Below, one piece after another: positions 10,604-21,049 of a stretch of 64,000 bases of DNA. Numbering within the stretch: position 1 is the stretch's first letter; the number at the start of each line of letters is the position of its first letter. The stretch lies in NCBI GenBank assembly GCA_034401135.1, contig JAWZSP010000006.1, positions 682,001 through 746,000 of the forward strand, read 5' to 3'. The translations under genes and the position numbers were made by a program. The DNA is from Volutella citrinella. Taxonomy: Eukaryota > Ascomycota > Sordariomycetes > Hypocreales > Nectriaceae. The notes beneath the pieces were generated by a model. The model searched no databases. It worked only from the letters and a program-made list of their open reading frames with translations, and had not been told where the DNA came from.

Positions 10604-11943
10604 CTAAAGACCTTTGGCGATTTCAGCTTCAATAATCTCCTTTGCGATGTTTTCCCTCGTAATAAAGAAGTCCATCGCGTCGTCAAGTCTCTTCCCGGCG
10701 ATTGCATCCTTACGAATGGCTTCGTCGAGTAGCTTTCCGCCATCCGCGACATAGTCCACCTCCAAACTCGGTATCGTTCCGTTCCAACTCGCCCCAGCAA
10801 ACGGATCCGTCTTTGCGAGAGACTGGAGTCGTTCGGCGGTTGCGTAGTCTGCATAGGATTGGGCCCTTTTCACCGTAGACGATGACGGAAGGCTATCGGG
10901 TGTTTGCATAAGCGCCTCAAGGTTCTTCTGGGAAATTGTAATGTGCTGGCACCCAAGCTCAGCCATTGCCATGACTGATTCGGGGGCAAGGTGACTGCAT
11001 CATTGTTAATTCACACGAACGAAGCGCATGCTGCTAGGAAGCTGACCTTGCGATCACCATGATGGGCTGCTCCTGTCCAGTTTCTTTGTAAAGCTTCGAA
11101 AAGGCTTCCATCATTTGAATGATGCGGGGAGACATTGGGTGCTAATACTCTTCAGCAAAGGAGTCTTCATTGCGCCTGATTTGAAGTCCTCACCTCCAAC
11201 GCAGAGTCCTTGACCTTTGGTCGAACAGAATCATCCAGATGAGCGAGAATTTCTGCATACAGTTAAATCCTCGGATCAGAAATATGAATCTTCACCTGGC
11301 TGCGTACCTTCAAAGTAGGGGCTAATTAGAGGACAACGGGCCTGGCTTGCTGCGATCGCCTGTTCCACGCAGAACACAGATGTCGCGAGGGTCTTGATCC
11401 CCTTGGCATTCAGTTCTTGAGCAGCAGAAGCTCCTGCTCCTGAGAAGGGAATCTTGATGGCGAATCTGTCTCTTGAAACGCCCGCAGCTTCAAAGCTGGC
11501 TGCATAGCGGAGGCACTGGGCAACAATCTCATGGCGATTGTTCACGGCCCTCGGAGACACTTGAAGCAAAATGCGACCCGTGATCAGAGGGATGTTCTTG
11601 GCGCAGATGCGCACACACTTTCCACGCATTAGAGCCGTAATGTCTATCTGGTCAGTCATGAATACTCACCACCTCATCAAATACCCTTTCCCAGCCGTAC
11701 TGGCCAAATTCCTTGGCTGCCTGCTCGAGGAGGGGGCGATTTTTGTTTGTGGTCAGAACCCCGCACATAATGGCCTGGTTGGAGGTTTCTGTGGCGCGTT
11801 AGGCCGTGCATAATTTAGACAGCACATAATGACCTACGATTGTGAGGCTTCTCAGGCAAGCTTGCGATGAAATCATAGTCTGCCTCATCGACATCGATGT
11901 TACAGAGCTCGGAGAGCCTGTCTAACAGGTTTCTCTGGGACAT
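10604..11943 (-). CDS. Transaldolase-family protein (359 aa, 6 exons)
   Basis: Exons 11943-11838, 11788-11670, 11617-11308, 11252-11194, 11141-11047 and 10994-10604 join in phase. The barrel strand QTSNQAIMCG, the block ITGRILLQVSPR and the strand RFAIKIP with the Schiff-base lysine identify the class I aldolase-type transaldolase fold. The C-terminal part ISPYFE, HPMSPRIIQ and the helical end also fit. Transaldolase moves a dihydroxyacetone unit between sugar phosphates in the cytosolic pentose-phosphate pathway. This protein differs from the housekeeping enzyme and is probably a lineage-specific paralogue. The intron after FDEV is taken as 52 nt (11669-11618); a 22-nt excision would also keep frame but is too short to be likely. 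Confidence 0.85.
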
Positions 11944-14440
11944 GGTTCTGACAGATTGGGAATCAACGCAACGAGACCTGCTGAATGAGTGCGATGGTGC
12001 AAAATGATGATTATGAGAAGCTCGGCTGGGTCAGGTGGACGGCAGTTCTTTTATGCCCCTCGCAGAGTCGCAGCCGAGTTCCCCAGTTTCCCCATTGCCC
12101 CACAACATCTCTCCGCCATAGATGGTAATTTTGCCTAATTAGGTATGTCCGCCCACCACATCGCCGGGATTCCATTTTCCTCTTGACCACGAGACCTCTA
12201 CCGGAGTTGCTGACTGAAGAGCCGTTCGGAGTTCCCTACTCGAGCAGTTTACGCGCTGGAGTCTGACAAGACAACAGACAGAAGAAATGGATGAAGAACG
12301 TGGGGAGGTGGGAAAGCCGGGGTCCCTAATATTTTCACGCAATGACATCACCTCAGGTTGGACGATGTGAATAAACCATGCAGATATTTTTTTATGGGCG
12401 AACAGCAAATCTCTCTGCCGGCCTTTTGCTATGACGTATTTTGGTATGGTAGAGGCAATGGCAGCCTACCAAGGGTCGCCCAAGGCTTGACGCCGTAAAG
12501 TGTGGGGATTCGCGATGGAACCTTGACGCCAACCGGCCCGTCCTGTCCACCCTGTTCTTCCAGGAGCACGCTCACCAGTACTGAGCACGCAAAATCACCT
12601 CATCATTTGGAATATTCGTATTCTACTCTTTAAAATTCTTTGGAATCCTGAAATTAGTCATCAGTAAGCGATTCAAGTGTCAGGTGGTCGAACTCGTACT
12701 CGGGATTTCCTAATGCGGTAATATTATATTATTGTCTTCATGTCCTCCATCTCGTTCCTTTCAACTCCTTCGGCCGGCTTACGATACCCAGAAGATAATC
12801 CGAAATCTAGCCCAGTTTTGACAGCAGGGTTCAAATAGCCGGTAAAGTATCCCAGCAGATGGGTGGGCGGGAATCGGCAAAAGTGAAACCGGGTAGATGC
12901 AACCGAATGGAGCCACCCACTCACGACTGGGGTCGATTACCAAAGATATGCATGTGATTCAAGTTTATTGCAGGTTTTAAAATCATAAGGGATTTACATG
13001 GTCCTTTTATCAAGCAGAAATGCCTCTACTGGTGAGATTGTGTATGGAAATAGGCGATTCGTTTAAGACTCCCTCCTGCAAACTACTTGTGCAATGTGGC
13101 AAGGAAGAGAATGTCAGCTGTGCGCGTCTCTAATAGACAGTACAAAATAACATCTGAAATCACCTTAAGAGAGTAGTGGGAGCTCTTTCGTGTAGGATGC
13201 ACCACAAAATCACGATAAAAAGGGCTCCAAGCCCTGCTTAGGGACTGCCGGTATTTTTGCCGTCCACGGGTGTAATACGAATATTTGGATTGGATGAGCC
13301 GTACCTAGAGGCAAGATCGGAGTGTTCAAATAGTCGCCCGAGCTAGCTTAGACCCAGACCCTGAGATGAAACGATCTACGTTGTCCAAAGGCCTAGATTG
13401 ATAGATGCAGCCTTGTGAAAACCCAATTGCGACCGTCCTGTTGGTACTTAGGACAGCTCCATCGTAGAAACACGATGCCCCTCTCGTCACAGCCACGTCA
13501 ACTTTCCTGTTCGTTGGATGCATCTTGGTCCGCCGGTATGGTTTGACCCGCACATGCCCCTGAATCGCCCTGGAACCCGTTTACAGAACGTCCCATGTTT
13601 TACCAGAACACATTTGATGAGTCGATCTACCCGTCAGGGCGAATCTACACCAAAACTTCCACCCCGCAGCGTGGGGGTTAAGCTTCGGATGGCGTGCAAC
13701 CCTCGCCGAGAACTCGGTGTGGCGGAAGACAAGGTTCACGCAAAAGGCGATGGCGTAGGAGTCGTGGGCCCAAATGATCATTCCAGAATAAGCCCTGGTA
13801 TGCCATTCCCGGCATGGCCGCACCAGACAATCGGGAAGCGGCAATCGCCCCCAGCCCCGCGGCAGTTCCCTAGATCAGTCGCTTCTGGCTACCATGGATC
13901 TAGCCAGTCGGCTGGGGTGAACAAGTTGCGGCTAGCCAGCCATCCGAATTCTAGTCCCCTCCGGCTTCTCGCAGATCCGGCTCCAAAAATAGCCTTCCGG
14001 GCTGGCCGTGGCCGGAAACCTACACAGTGCTGACGCCCAGGATAAGTCACGTCATCCTGCAATGAATTAAACATGAGATCACCATCGGCTATAACGGCTC
14101 AGTGAGCCTTACGGAAGATGTGGATCATCGAGACTGGGCCTGTGTATGGAACGCCGGGCCGTCATAGACTTCGCGCGCTAGCTAAATAATGCCATCAGCA
14201 GAGTACACAGGAACTTGCCGTAGGTTTGGAATCCGTGGATTAGTGCCCAAACCCCAAACGTTGTACGATCCGGTAGACCCGATCGCTGGCAGATACATCG
14301 GTGGAGGTGGCAGAGATTTGAGTTATGCATGAAAATAAAAGCCCTGCGTCCTGCCCTGAGCCAGTTGTTCTCCGAGAATACTCACCCCATCTTGCATCAC
14401 AAATCGACACACTTGCCAACCACATCATCAAACAATTACT
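11944..14440. other. Long gene-poor intergenic region
   Basis: About 2.5 kb without a gene I can support. The part at 12600-13400 is AT-rich with short T/A runs. An open stretch on the plus strand at about 13518-14033 has a Pro/Arg-rich composition, no family resemblance and no splice pattern. The last 200 bases should be the promoter of the secreted protein at 14441. Confidence 0.4.
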
Positions 14441-15605
14441 ATGATCGTCTGGAACTTGCTTCTGGCAGCCACCGCGGCACTCGCCAGCCCTCTGGAGCCC
14501 CGGGCTTTCTCCATTCCCAACGACAACGGGTTCCCTAACCCCAATGCGCAGCAGGAGCTTGCCATCGCCAGGCTGGCTGGTGGAAAGCTGCCCGGCGGAC
14601 CTCTTCCTACCACTCTTGGAGCGGGCAGCACGGCGGCATTCCAGCTCATTGCATTCAATGAGTTGTTTGAGACAGCCTTCTTCAATTCTCTCCTCAAGAA
14701 TGTCACCGAGGGCGTCAAGGGGTACGAAGTTCCCAAGGACAAGCTGGCTGGCGCGACGACGATTCTCAGAACCGTCCTAGCTGTAAGTGAACCCTTCAAC
14801 AGGCTTGGTGGGCATGGTTGAACTGAACTCTTCACAGCAAGAACAGCAGCACGCGATTGCGGCTCGGGCTGTCTTGGCCTCAGCCAAGAAATTCGCGCCT
14901 TCGGCTTGCAAATACCAATTCCCCGCCAGCAGCACTGGCCAGGCCCTGACCCTAATTGAGACCATCACTGCAGTTGTTCTCGGCGCCCTGCAAGGCGCGA
15001 ATGAGCTCTTTGCCAAGGACGGCGCCTTTCCGCTTGTGCGCATCCTCTCGTCTGTCATTGGCCAGGAAGGAGAGCAGAATGGTTTCTACCGCGTCTCCCT
15101 GGACCAGGTCCCCTCCGAGTCGCCATTCTTGACGTTTGTCCCCGCGCCTTTTGCATGGAGCGCACTCCAGCTTTTTGTCGTGCCCAACTCTTGCCCCTAT
15201 CCCCTCAGCAAGATCCCCCTGCCCATCTTCCCGCCTCTCTCGGTCAACGGCGGCCCTATCGCGCAGGTCAAGCCCAACGACCAGATTCTCACCTTCTCGG
15301 CGGATCTCAAGAAGTCCAAGGGCTATGACTACCACAACGGTTACAAGGAGAAGCTCTACATCACTTACACCACCGGACAGCAGCTTCCCTACAGCGTGCC
15401 TGTCGAGGACGTCAAGATCAAGGGTTCCAAGATCACTGTCAAGGCCAAGTTCCCATACAACGAGCTCGTCGCCGCAGGATTCACTCATGCCGCCCTGACG
15501 ACCGCCAAGGGCTTCACAGACGCCAACGATGTCCCGAGCAAGACGCTCGCCGCACCAGCTGTTATTCAGGTGGTCAAGGCTATTGGGCTTAACCTTTTTA
15601 GCTAA
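14441..15605 (+). CDS. LsdA/Rds1-like secreted ferritin-fold protein (369 aa, 2 exons)
   Basis: Exons 14441-14782 and 14838-15605 join to 369 residues; the intron has GTAAGT and TTCACAG. A signal peptide (MIVWNLLLAATAALAS) is followed by a Leu-Glu-Pro-Arg dibasic-like processing site. The segment FPNPNAQQELAIARLAGG and the helical part with FNELFETAFFNSLL and EQQHAIAARAVL match the late-sexual-development / stress-response Rds1 group, whose core is a ferritin-like four-helix bundle. Such proteins are secreted and linked to sexual structures or stress; no enzyme activity is established. The C-terminal half, rich in Pro and beta-type sequence, is usual for the family. The start is set by the signal peptide. 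Confidence 0.85.
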
Positions 15606-16331
15606 AAGCAATTAGTGGTTGGAAATGTTGTCAGAGAACATGGTCTATTGCTTGCATACATGTTTACACGCGCCAAGTTTAGTTGCACTCATTTGAATAA
15701 TTTAATATTATATGACATTCATTGAACCTGCTCTCCTTCCACAACGTGCCCGGCAGTGCAGTGAGTGAGAAACACATCTGACTCCTGCTTTCGATATGTC
15801 GAATGAGACATTCCCCATCCATCACATTCAAAGTGTTGGAGTTATTCACGCATTGCCTGCGATCGGTTTGTTCTAAATCTGCTCAAGAAGACAAGTGCCA
15901 ATCAAAGAAAACCTATGACTGAATTTGTACCTGAGGTAACTCATGCTCTCTTGTTGGCCTACACTACCCTAAGCCTTCCTCAATGAATTGGAACAACTAG
16001 TGGTTGGATTAAAGGTGAGTCGCATTCGAAGTAAATTCAATACCGGTGAATCGCTCTTGTGGGGAACTTTCAACGCAGCTGACATTCTACTGATAGATGT
16101 GGCGTGGAACGTCCCAAAGCTTCTCGTCACTGAGTATAAATAATGATAAAAAAGCTTGACCACTCACTTTTTTGTTGCCATTTTGCCCTGCAAGGCGTCC
16201 CGAGTTTCTCGGCACAAACGTAAGAAACAGCATCCCCGTTCAGGGCTGCCCGTTCGAAGAAGAGCAACGAGATACTTTCGGATTCGTCGTTCCACATTAG
16301 ACTGATCTATCTTGCAGCGTGAGATTGCGCG
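15606..16331. other. Intergenic
   Basis: AT-rich 3' flank of the secreted protein and 5' flank of a small orphan gene. I see nothing else in it. Confidence 0.4.
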
Positions 16332-16901
16332 ATGGCGGAAACAAACTATAGTTTTATACCGGCGGAGTGTATGTCCGCATTTGATGGATGCCTCATTTGT
16401 CTAAATTGCAGGCGGCGTCGAGATGGAACGTTTCCCCCATCCATACACAGAATACTGGTGGTAACGTGGGAGTTGCATAGCAATTTAATCGTGAGAGACG
16501 ACCTCAACGAGATTTTCGGTCCGAGAAATCGAGTTCAAGCAGATAATTCATGGCGAAAAACGCATCCCTTCGCACTTGTCGAATTTCCTAACGGCTGGGA
16601 CAATATGCGCCTCGAGTCTGTGCCCATGCAGCTGTTATCGAACGGCACCGTCAACCCGCCTCGGTATAGATGGACTTTTTGTATTTATCTGCGGTGGAAA
16701 GGCTGCGCCAAAAGTGCGGCGGACAAGTACATGAGGGCCATTATGACTTCGACTTTGGCCCGACGGATCTTGGTACCAAACGGCAGGTCAATAATGCTCG
16801 GGTCGAGATACGACACAGCCACGTGCTGGCAGCAAGTCTGCAGGGCCATGTACCACCCTTTGGCTGAAGGCGAATCATGTGAGACCATAAGACGTCAATG
16901 A
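16332..16901 (+). CDS. Small orphan protein, possibly related to the gene at 17820
   Basis: Read straight through, the ATG at 16332 opens 189 codons. A likely intron, GTGTAT...AAATTGCAG at 16367-16411, would remove a Cys-rich stretch and keep frame, giving about 174 residues. The body begins HRILVVTWELHSN and later has YRWTFCIYLRWKG. The downstream gene at 17820 has LLQVTWQISSQ and QYTFCLQWIGK at matching spacing, so the two may be diverged copies. There is no signal peptide or known motif. Beyond the YTFC-like block the similarity fades; a second open frame overlaps there and contains a weakly matching FGP stretch, so this copy may be frameshifted. Function unknown. Confidence 0.4.
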   Translation: MAETNYSFIPAECMSAFDGCLICLNCRRRRDGTFPPSIHRILVVTWELHSNLIVRDDLNEIFGPRNRVQADNSWRKTHPFALVEFPNGWDNMRLESVPMQLLSNGTVNPPRYRWTFCIYLRWKGCAKSAADKYMRAIMTSTLARRILVPNGRSIMLGSRYDTATCWQQVCRAMYHPLAEGESCETIRRQ

Positions 16902-17819
16902 GTGGGAGGAGACAGATGCTGTCCCACCGGATGCACAATAATTAGGGCTAGCGTGATAAACCGACGATGAGAGGATGGCCTTCTAGCTTGCTATGATGGC
17001 TTCGTGCTGTCACTTGCTGAGTAACGGTAGCTTGATCATGGAATCGAATTAAAAGTCATTTACCTGCTGCAAAACCGTCTGCAGTGATGATGGCTGGCGG
17101 TTATTCTGCGCACAATTTGGACTTGTGTGAATGACGAGATGAGCTGGCTTGTGCTGGTACGAGTAGGAGAGCTTGTCAGTGGTTCTCATATTCAGAGATA
17201 TCAAGGCCAGTTGAATAGTGAAGCACAGCCCTCATGCTATCAATGAGGCTCAGGGCAGGGTTGCTTCTCCGACCACAGTCTCTGGAAGCAGCGGGCACTC
17301 AGTGCACAAGTTCTTTGTATTCAAGTGCCATAAGCACTATAGGTTGACACTTTCATCATCATTGACAATAAAAGCCTCTCAAGCGCACCCCAAATAAAAA
17401 CGCGGCACCGACTTCTTTGTACTCTCCTTGGTGCAAAGCCTTGGTCGATGCCTGGCGCAAGCTCATCTACCGTAGTGACGCTGCTCGTGCACAGAGAAGA
17501 ATGGGCCCCTTTGTGCACTTGAGCTCCTTTGTTCACTAGGCTCCTTTCATTGTTATTCACGAGTGTGGCGAGTGATTCACGAAAATTTTGACGAGCGGGT
17601 CTTCGCTTCACAGAGGAAAGGCTTAGGGATTCATTTCATTCAGATCGGCGAATTATAAAAAACTAAAGATCCTCCAACTTGCAAGCTGTTTAAAGAACCA
17701 CAAGATACCCTGGCACCCAAACGACGATCAAGAAAAGTCTCGCAAACAGATCCCAGCACCGCCGCAGCGCGCCTTGATTATAACACCACAACGCTATTAC
17801 GCAAAGGAGTAACCACGAG
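16902..17819. other. Intergenic between two small orphan genes
   Basis: About 900 bases without a supported gene, moderately AT-rich. The sequence shortly before 17820 has the A-rich leader usual for fungal starts. Confidence 0.4.
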
Positions 17820-18221
17820 ATGGCCCCGACCGACCCTAGCAAACCCTTATTGCAGGTGACATGGCAGATTTCCAGCCAAGAAGTCACGGCAGGGTACATT
17901 GAGGACTATTTCAAAAAAGACTGGCCAGGCAAGATGTTTGAGCTTTGCCCGCGCTGGGGGGTCGTGGGCGAGCGGCTCGCCGCTGGGCACTTGGAAGGGA
18001 TTCCAGTCCCGAAGCGGACGCAATACACCTTTTGCCTTCAGTGGATTGGCAAGAAAGATTGGAGTGATTTTGCAGGCTTAGTGAAGAGACGGTCGAAGAC
18101 CGAGGTCTTCGGCCCGGATTTCTACAGAGCATCATGGTTTCAAGAGGGAATCTGCCTCTTGCACATGGGGGGAGAATACGTGAATACCACTTACGGGGAG
18201 ATGGAGAAACTCTGGGGCTAG
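17820..18221 (+). CDS. Small orphan protein (133 aa)
   Basis: A single exon from ATG 17820. It is a soluble protein rich in Trp, Lys and aromatic residues, with VTWQISSQEVTAGYIEDYF near the N-terminus and QYTFCLQWIG at about residue 65. No signal peptide, transmembrane segment or known motif is seen. The VTW and YTFC blocks recur in the gene at 16332 in the same order. That suggests an old local duplication. I do not recognise the family. The composition is protein-like on the whole length, which supports a real gene, but there is no splice evidence. Confidence 0.45.
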   Translation: MAPTDPSKPLLQVTWQISSQEVTAGYIEDYFKKDWPGKMFELCPRWGVVGERLAAGHLEGIPVPKRTQYTFCLQWIGKKDWSDFAGLVKRRSKTEVFGPDFYRASWFQEGICLLHMGGEYVNTTYGEMEKLWG

Positions 18222-18616
18222 CCGGGGACAGCTCAATAGAGTAGGGAAGAAATGAATCACTGAGTACACCAACGGAACAAGATTTGTTTGAGCTTCATGA
18301 CTTTTTCCCTAGACTGCGCAAGAGTTTTGATGGCATCAGGACATGGTTCGATTCGATGGCTCGAAGAAATATGTATTCATCATTTTGGCCACGCGTTTTA
18401 TATACGTATTAAGCGTGACTCGCTCACTATAAAGACGTTGTGTACAGTGCATCAACAGTGAAGCGGCCGGTGAATCCTTTCACAGGAACCAAGAGCATAT
18501 TATACACGGTCTACGCCCTCCCAAAGCGCGACAATACCGCAAGCTCGTTGGTTTCCTCCCAACTGCCTGTTATTTGCTTGCTGCTGACGCGGAATTAGTG
18601 ATTAGACATGCCATGA
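18222..18616. other. Intergenic, convergent gene ends
   Basis: AT-rich spacer between the ends of the small plus-strand gene and the minus-strand gene. Nothing else is visible. Confidence 0.4.
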
Positions 18617-20382
18617 TTAATCAAAATGGCCATTTCCGAGGCTAAAGTTCGATGATTGGGGTGTTTCTTTGTCTTGCCAAAGGCTGTCCAGTGGGGATGA
18701 CCGGGCCGTGCTGGACGAGACTGATGAGGAGGCTAGCTGAAAATCGAGCTGGGGTATAGGATTGCTGTATGTTTCGAAGAAGGTCTTGAAGTTGATGGCG
18801 TCTGCATTTAACAATCAGCATGGCCAATGCATGTTGGGTATCATCACTGATCACCTTGGACGCTGTTGAACCAGATGCGAACAATCTTGTTCTTTCTAAA
18901 TCCGGTTCTCGCCTCGATGATATCTGAGCTCTTTGGCCTCTTCCAGGAAATGAGTGAGGATGATCCAAATGCAGCACTTGGGGCGAAGGCGGCCAAGTCA
19001 TACTCTTTGTGGCTGCGACCGTCTCCTTCTGTAGACGCCATAAACGTCATGGTGATGATCCACTTGCCGTTCGGTAATGTCTTCCTCCAGAACTTGAGGA
19101 TTTGCTGTCTGGAGAGGACGTGCTCGTCGTGCTTGAGCTCTATGAACTCAAATGTCCTCAGGAGGTCTCGCTCTCGGAGTATCTCCTGGAAGGTTCGACA
19201 AGCCTCCATGCTCCTAAACTCGTACTTGGGATCGATGTTGTAGACGTGATGTCCTTCGGGATCTGTGACAGTCACTACGTGTGGCTTGAGGAATGTCACA
19301 CGCCTCGGACTGTCTCTCGATGTCCATGGTACACATCCAATGCGAACTGATGATCATTGTTAGTCCGGGTTGGTATGGAGGAGACGTTGGACAATACTAA
19401 TTTGCGTAACTTGAATCGGCCTCAGTTCGTTTGTGTTCTTATAAAGCAGTAGGCGGGTGCTTTCGTCTTTGGCAATAACACAGACCTCATCCAAGAAGAT
19501 CTGGGAATGTTGCTCTGGTGCATCTTCAAGGGTCCTACGATGCAAAAGTTAGAATGTCTGGGATAATGCATCGCCAACTAGTAACTCACAGACGTGTGGG
19601 TGCGATCTTGTAAGGTGGTGTTTTGCGCTCGAAGACTATCAGTTGACAGTTAGAAGATGGCCAACATCGCAAAGGGCAGCAACGTACCTGGCGGTGTTGG
19701 TATTTCTCGAATGTCGACAACCGGAAGACCTAAATCCTGCCAGCATCTCTGCAAGTTCTTGTCAAGTTGCTCTAGGATCTTTTCGGCTTTATCCCGCTCC
19801 TCGGTTTTCTCTAGCTGTTTAATTCCCTTGGAGAGGTCGTCCAGTTGCTCGTGTGCAACGACAGAGTTCTTTCGGCCGGGAGTTGGTATCGCCTCCTCAG
19901 AGCTGGTGGATATACGACGGTTGTACCTTGTACTGCATAGTTTTAGTTGACAAACTGTTGGAAACCGGAAAGGGATCTCACGTTACCGCCGGCCAGATAG
20001 GTAATAGAATCTGTATGTAGTGACGGTCGATTTGTGCCTGGTACTCGGCAAGTCGACTGCTGTGCCAAGTTCCCCAAGTCGCCCTAAGGACTTCGCTTCT
20101 CGACCGCGCTCTGTTATAGTTGTCGAATAAAACTTGGCAGCCTTGTAATGTTCTTCGAATTTCGTCCGTGTCTTCGTCGTCGATGAGTGATTGTCCGGTT
20201 GCAGTCTGTTCGGCGTGGAGCATCTTAAAATGGCGTTTCAAGCGCACAAGCGACACGCGAAGCTGGGCTAGCTCCTGCGGGGTATTCTGGGCCTTTTCAA
20301 ACAAGTCGATAACCTTCTGGACCGAGCCTACGACCTGTAGTGTCAGCGACACTATGGCCAGGATCTCGCCCAAGCCCACCAT
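18617..20382 (-). CDS. Protein with fungal STAND-type N-terminal domain (501 aa, 6 exons)
   Basis: Exons 20382-19982, 19932-19688, 19635-19590, 19534-19398, 19346-18855 and 18801-18617 all join in phase to 501 residues. The N-terminus (MVGLGEILAIVSLTLQVVGSVQKVIDLFEKAQNTP and the following helices, about residues 1-135) resembles the helical domain found in front of fungal NACHT/NB-ARC and HET-type proteins. No NTPase follows. Instead there is a charged coiled-coil-like segment (LSKGIKQLEKTEERDKAEKILEQLDK, about 160-190). After it comes a C-terminal beta-rich region of the sort seen in uncharacterised fungal proteins. It could act as a regulatory or adaptor piece of such immune-like systems. 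This role is inference. An open frame continues upstream of the ATG, but the family start fits 20382. Confidence 0.75.
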
Positions 20383-21049
20383 GTTGGGATGATCCCCGCG
20401 GGGATTTGCGATTCCTTCGTCTTGGTCTTGGCGGCTCGGTGACTGAAAGAAGCTCTCCCTATGGGGAGAGGGCCCTTTCAACTCGCACACGAGCGCTCGA
20501 GCGGCTCTGCCTGGGCGCCCGTCGGTTCGCGGCCAGCTCCAAGCTGACAGCTCACAAGGCAAGGTGGCGCATCGACGCCGACAGGGGGGATGCACGTGTG
20601 ACAATGATAGGCTTTCAGCAAGCCATTTTCGTCCCAAGCTGAGGCCCTCCGCCTCCAGGGGAATGCCTTGCCGGCGCCGCTCATGAGACACACTGGCCTG
20701 AACTGAGACATGCCGCCCTACCCCCCACGCCAGACCAACCCCAAGCGAGTTGATGGCGCAGCCAATATCGAATAAGTCTACCAATAGGCCTGTGCCTCCA
20801 CCCAATCCATGTGATTGTCACATAGTGGCGAAGCGCTTCTTGTGCTATGGGCCGTGCCAGTCGCTGCAAAGTGCAAACCAATATTTGCCTTGCGGCTGTC
20901 AGCCCCAGCGCTTCGCGCCCTGGCTTCACGCGAGGCTCCGAGGCAGCTTGCGATTAAAGGCAACAAGTTCTACGAGCAGCGGTTCATCCGCTCTTTCACA
21001 CCTACACCATGCTCAAGCAGCTGTTCCATTGAGTCGTCGGCATCAAGCC
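20383..21049. promoter_or_regulatory. Divergent promoter region with two palindromes
   Basis: It separates the minus-strand STAND-type protein from the plus-strand transporter. A perfect 14-bp palindrome ATCCCCGCGGGGAT lies at 20392-20405, just before the minus-strand ATG. An interrupted one, CTCTCCC-TAT-GGGGAGAG, lies at 20453-20470. Both are rich in CCCC/GGGG words of the kind bound by stress or carbon regulators. No gene is seen in between. Confidence 0.45.

Noticed and set aside
13518..14033. A 171-codon plus-strand open frame
   Set aside because: Pro/Arg-rich with no motif; overlapping open frames exist on the other strand and codon use does not look coding.
18330..18360. GGTTCGATTCG, resembling a tRNA B box
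   Set aside because: No A box or cloverleaf stems can be drawn around it.
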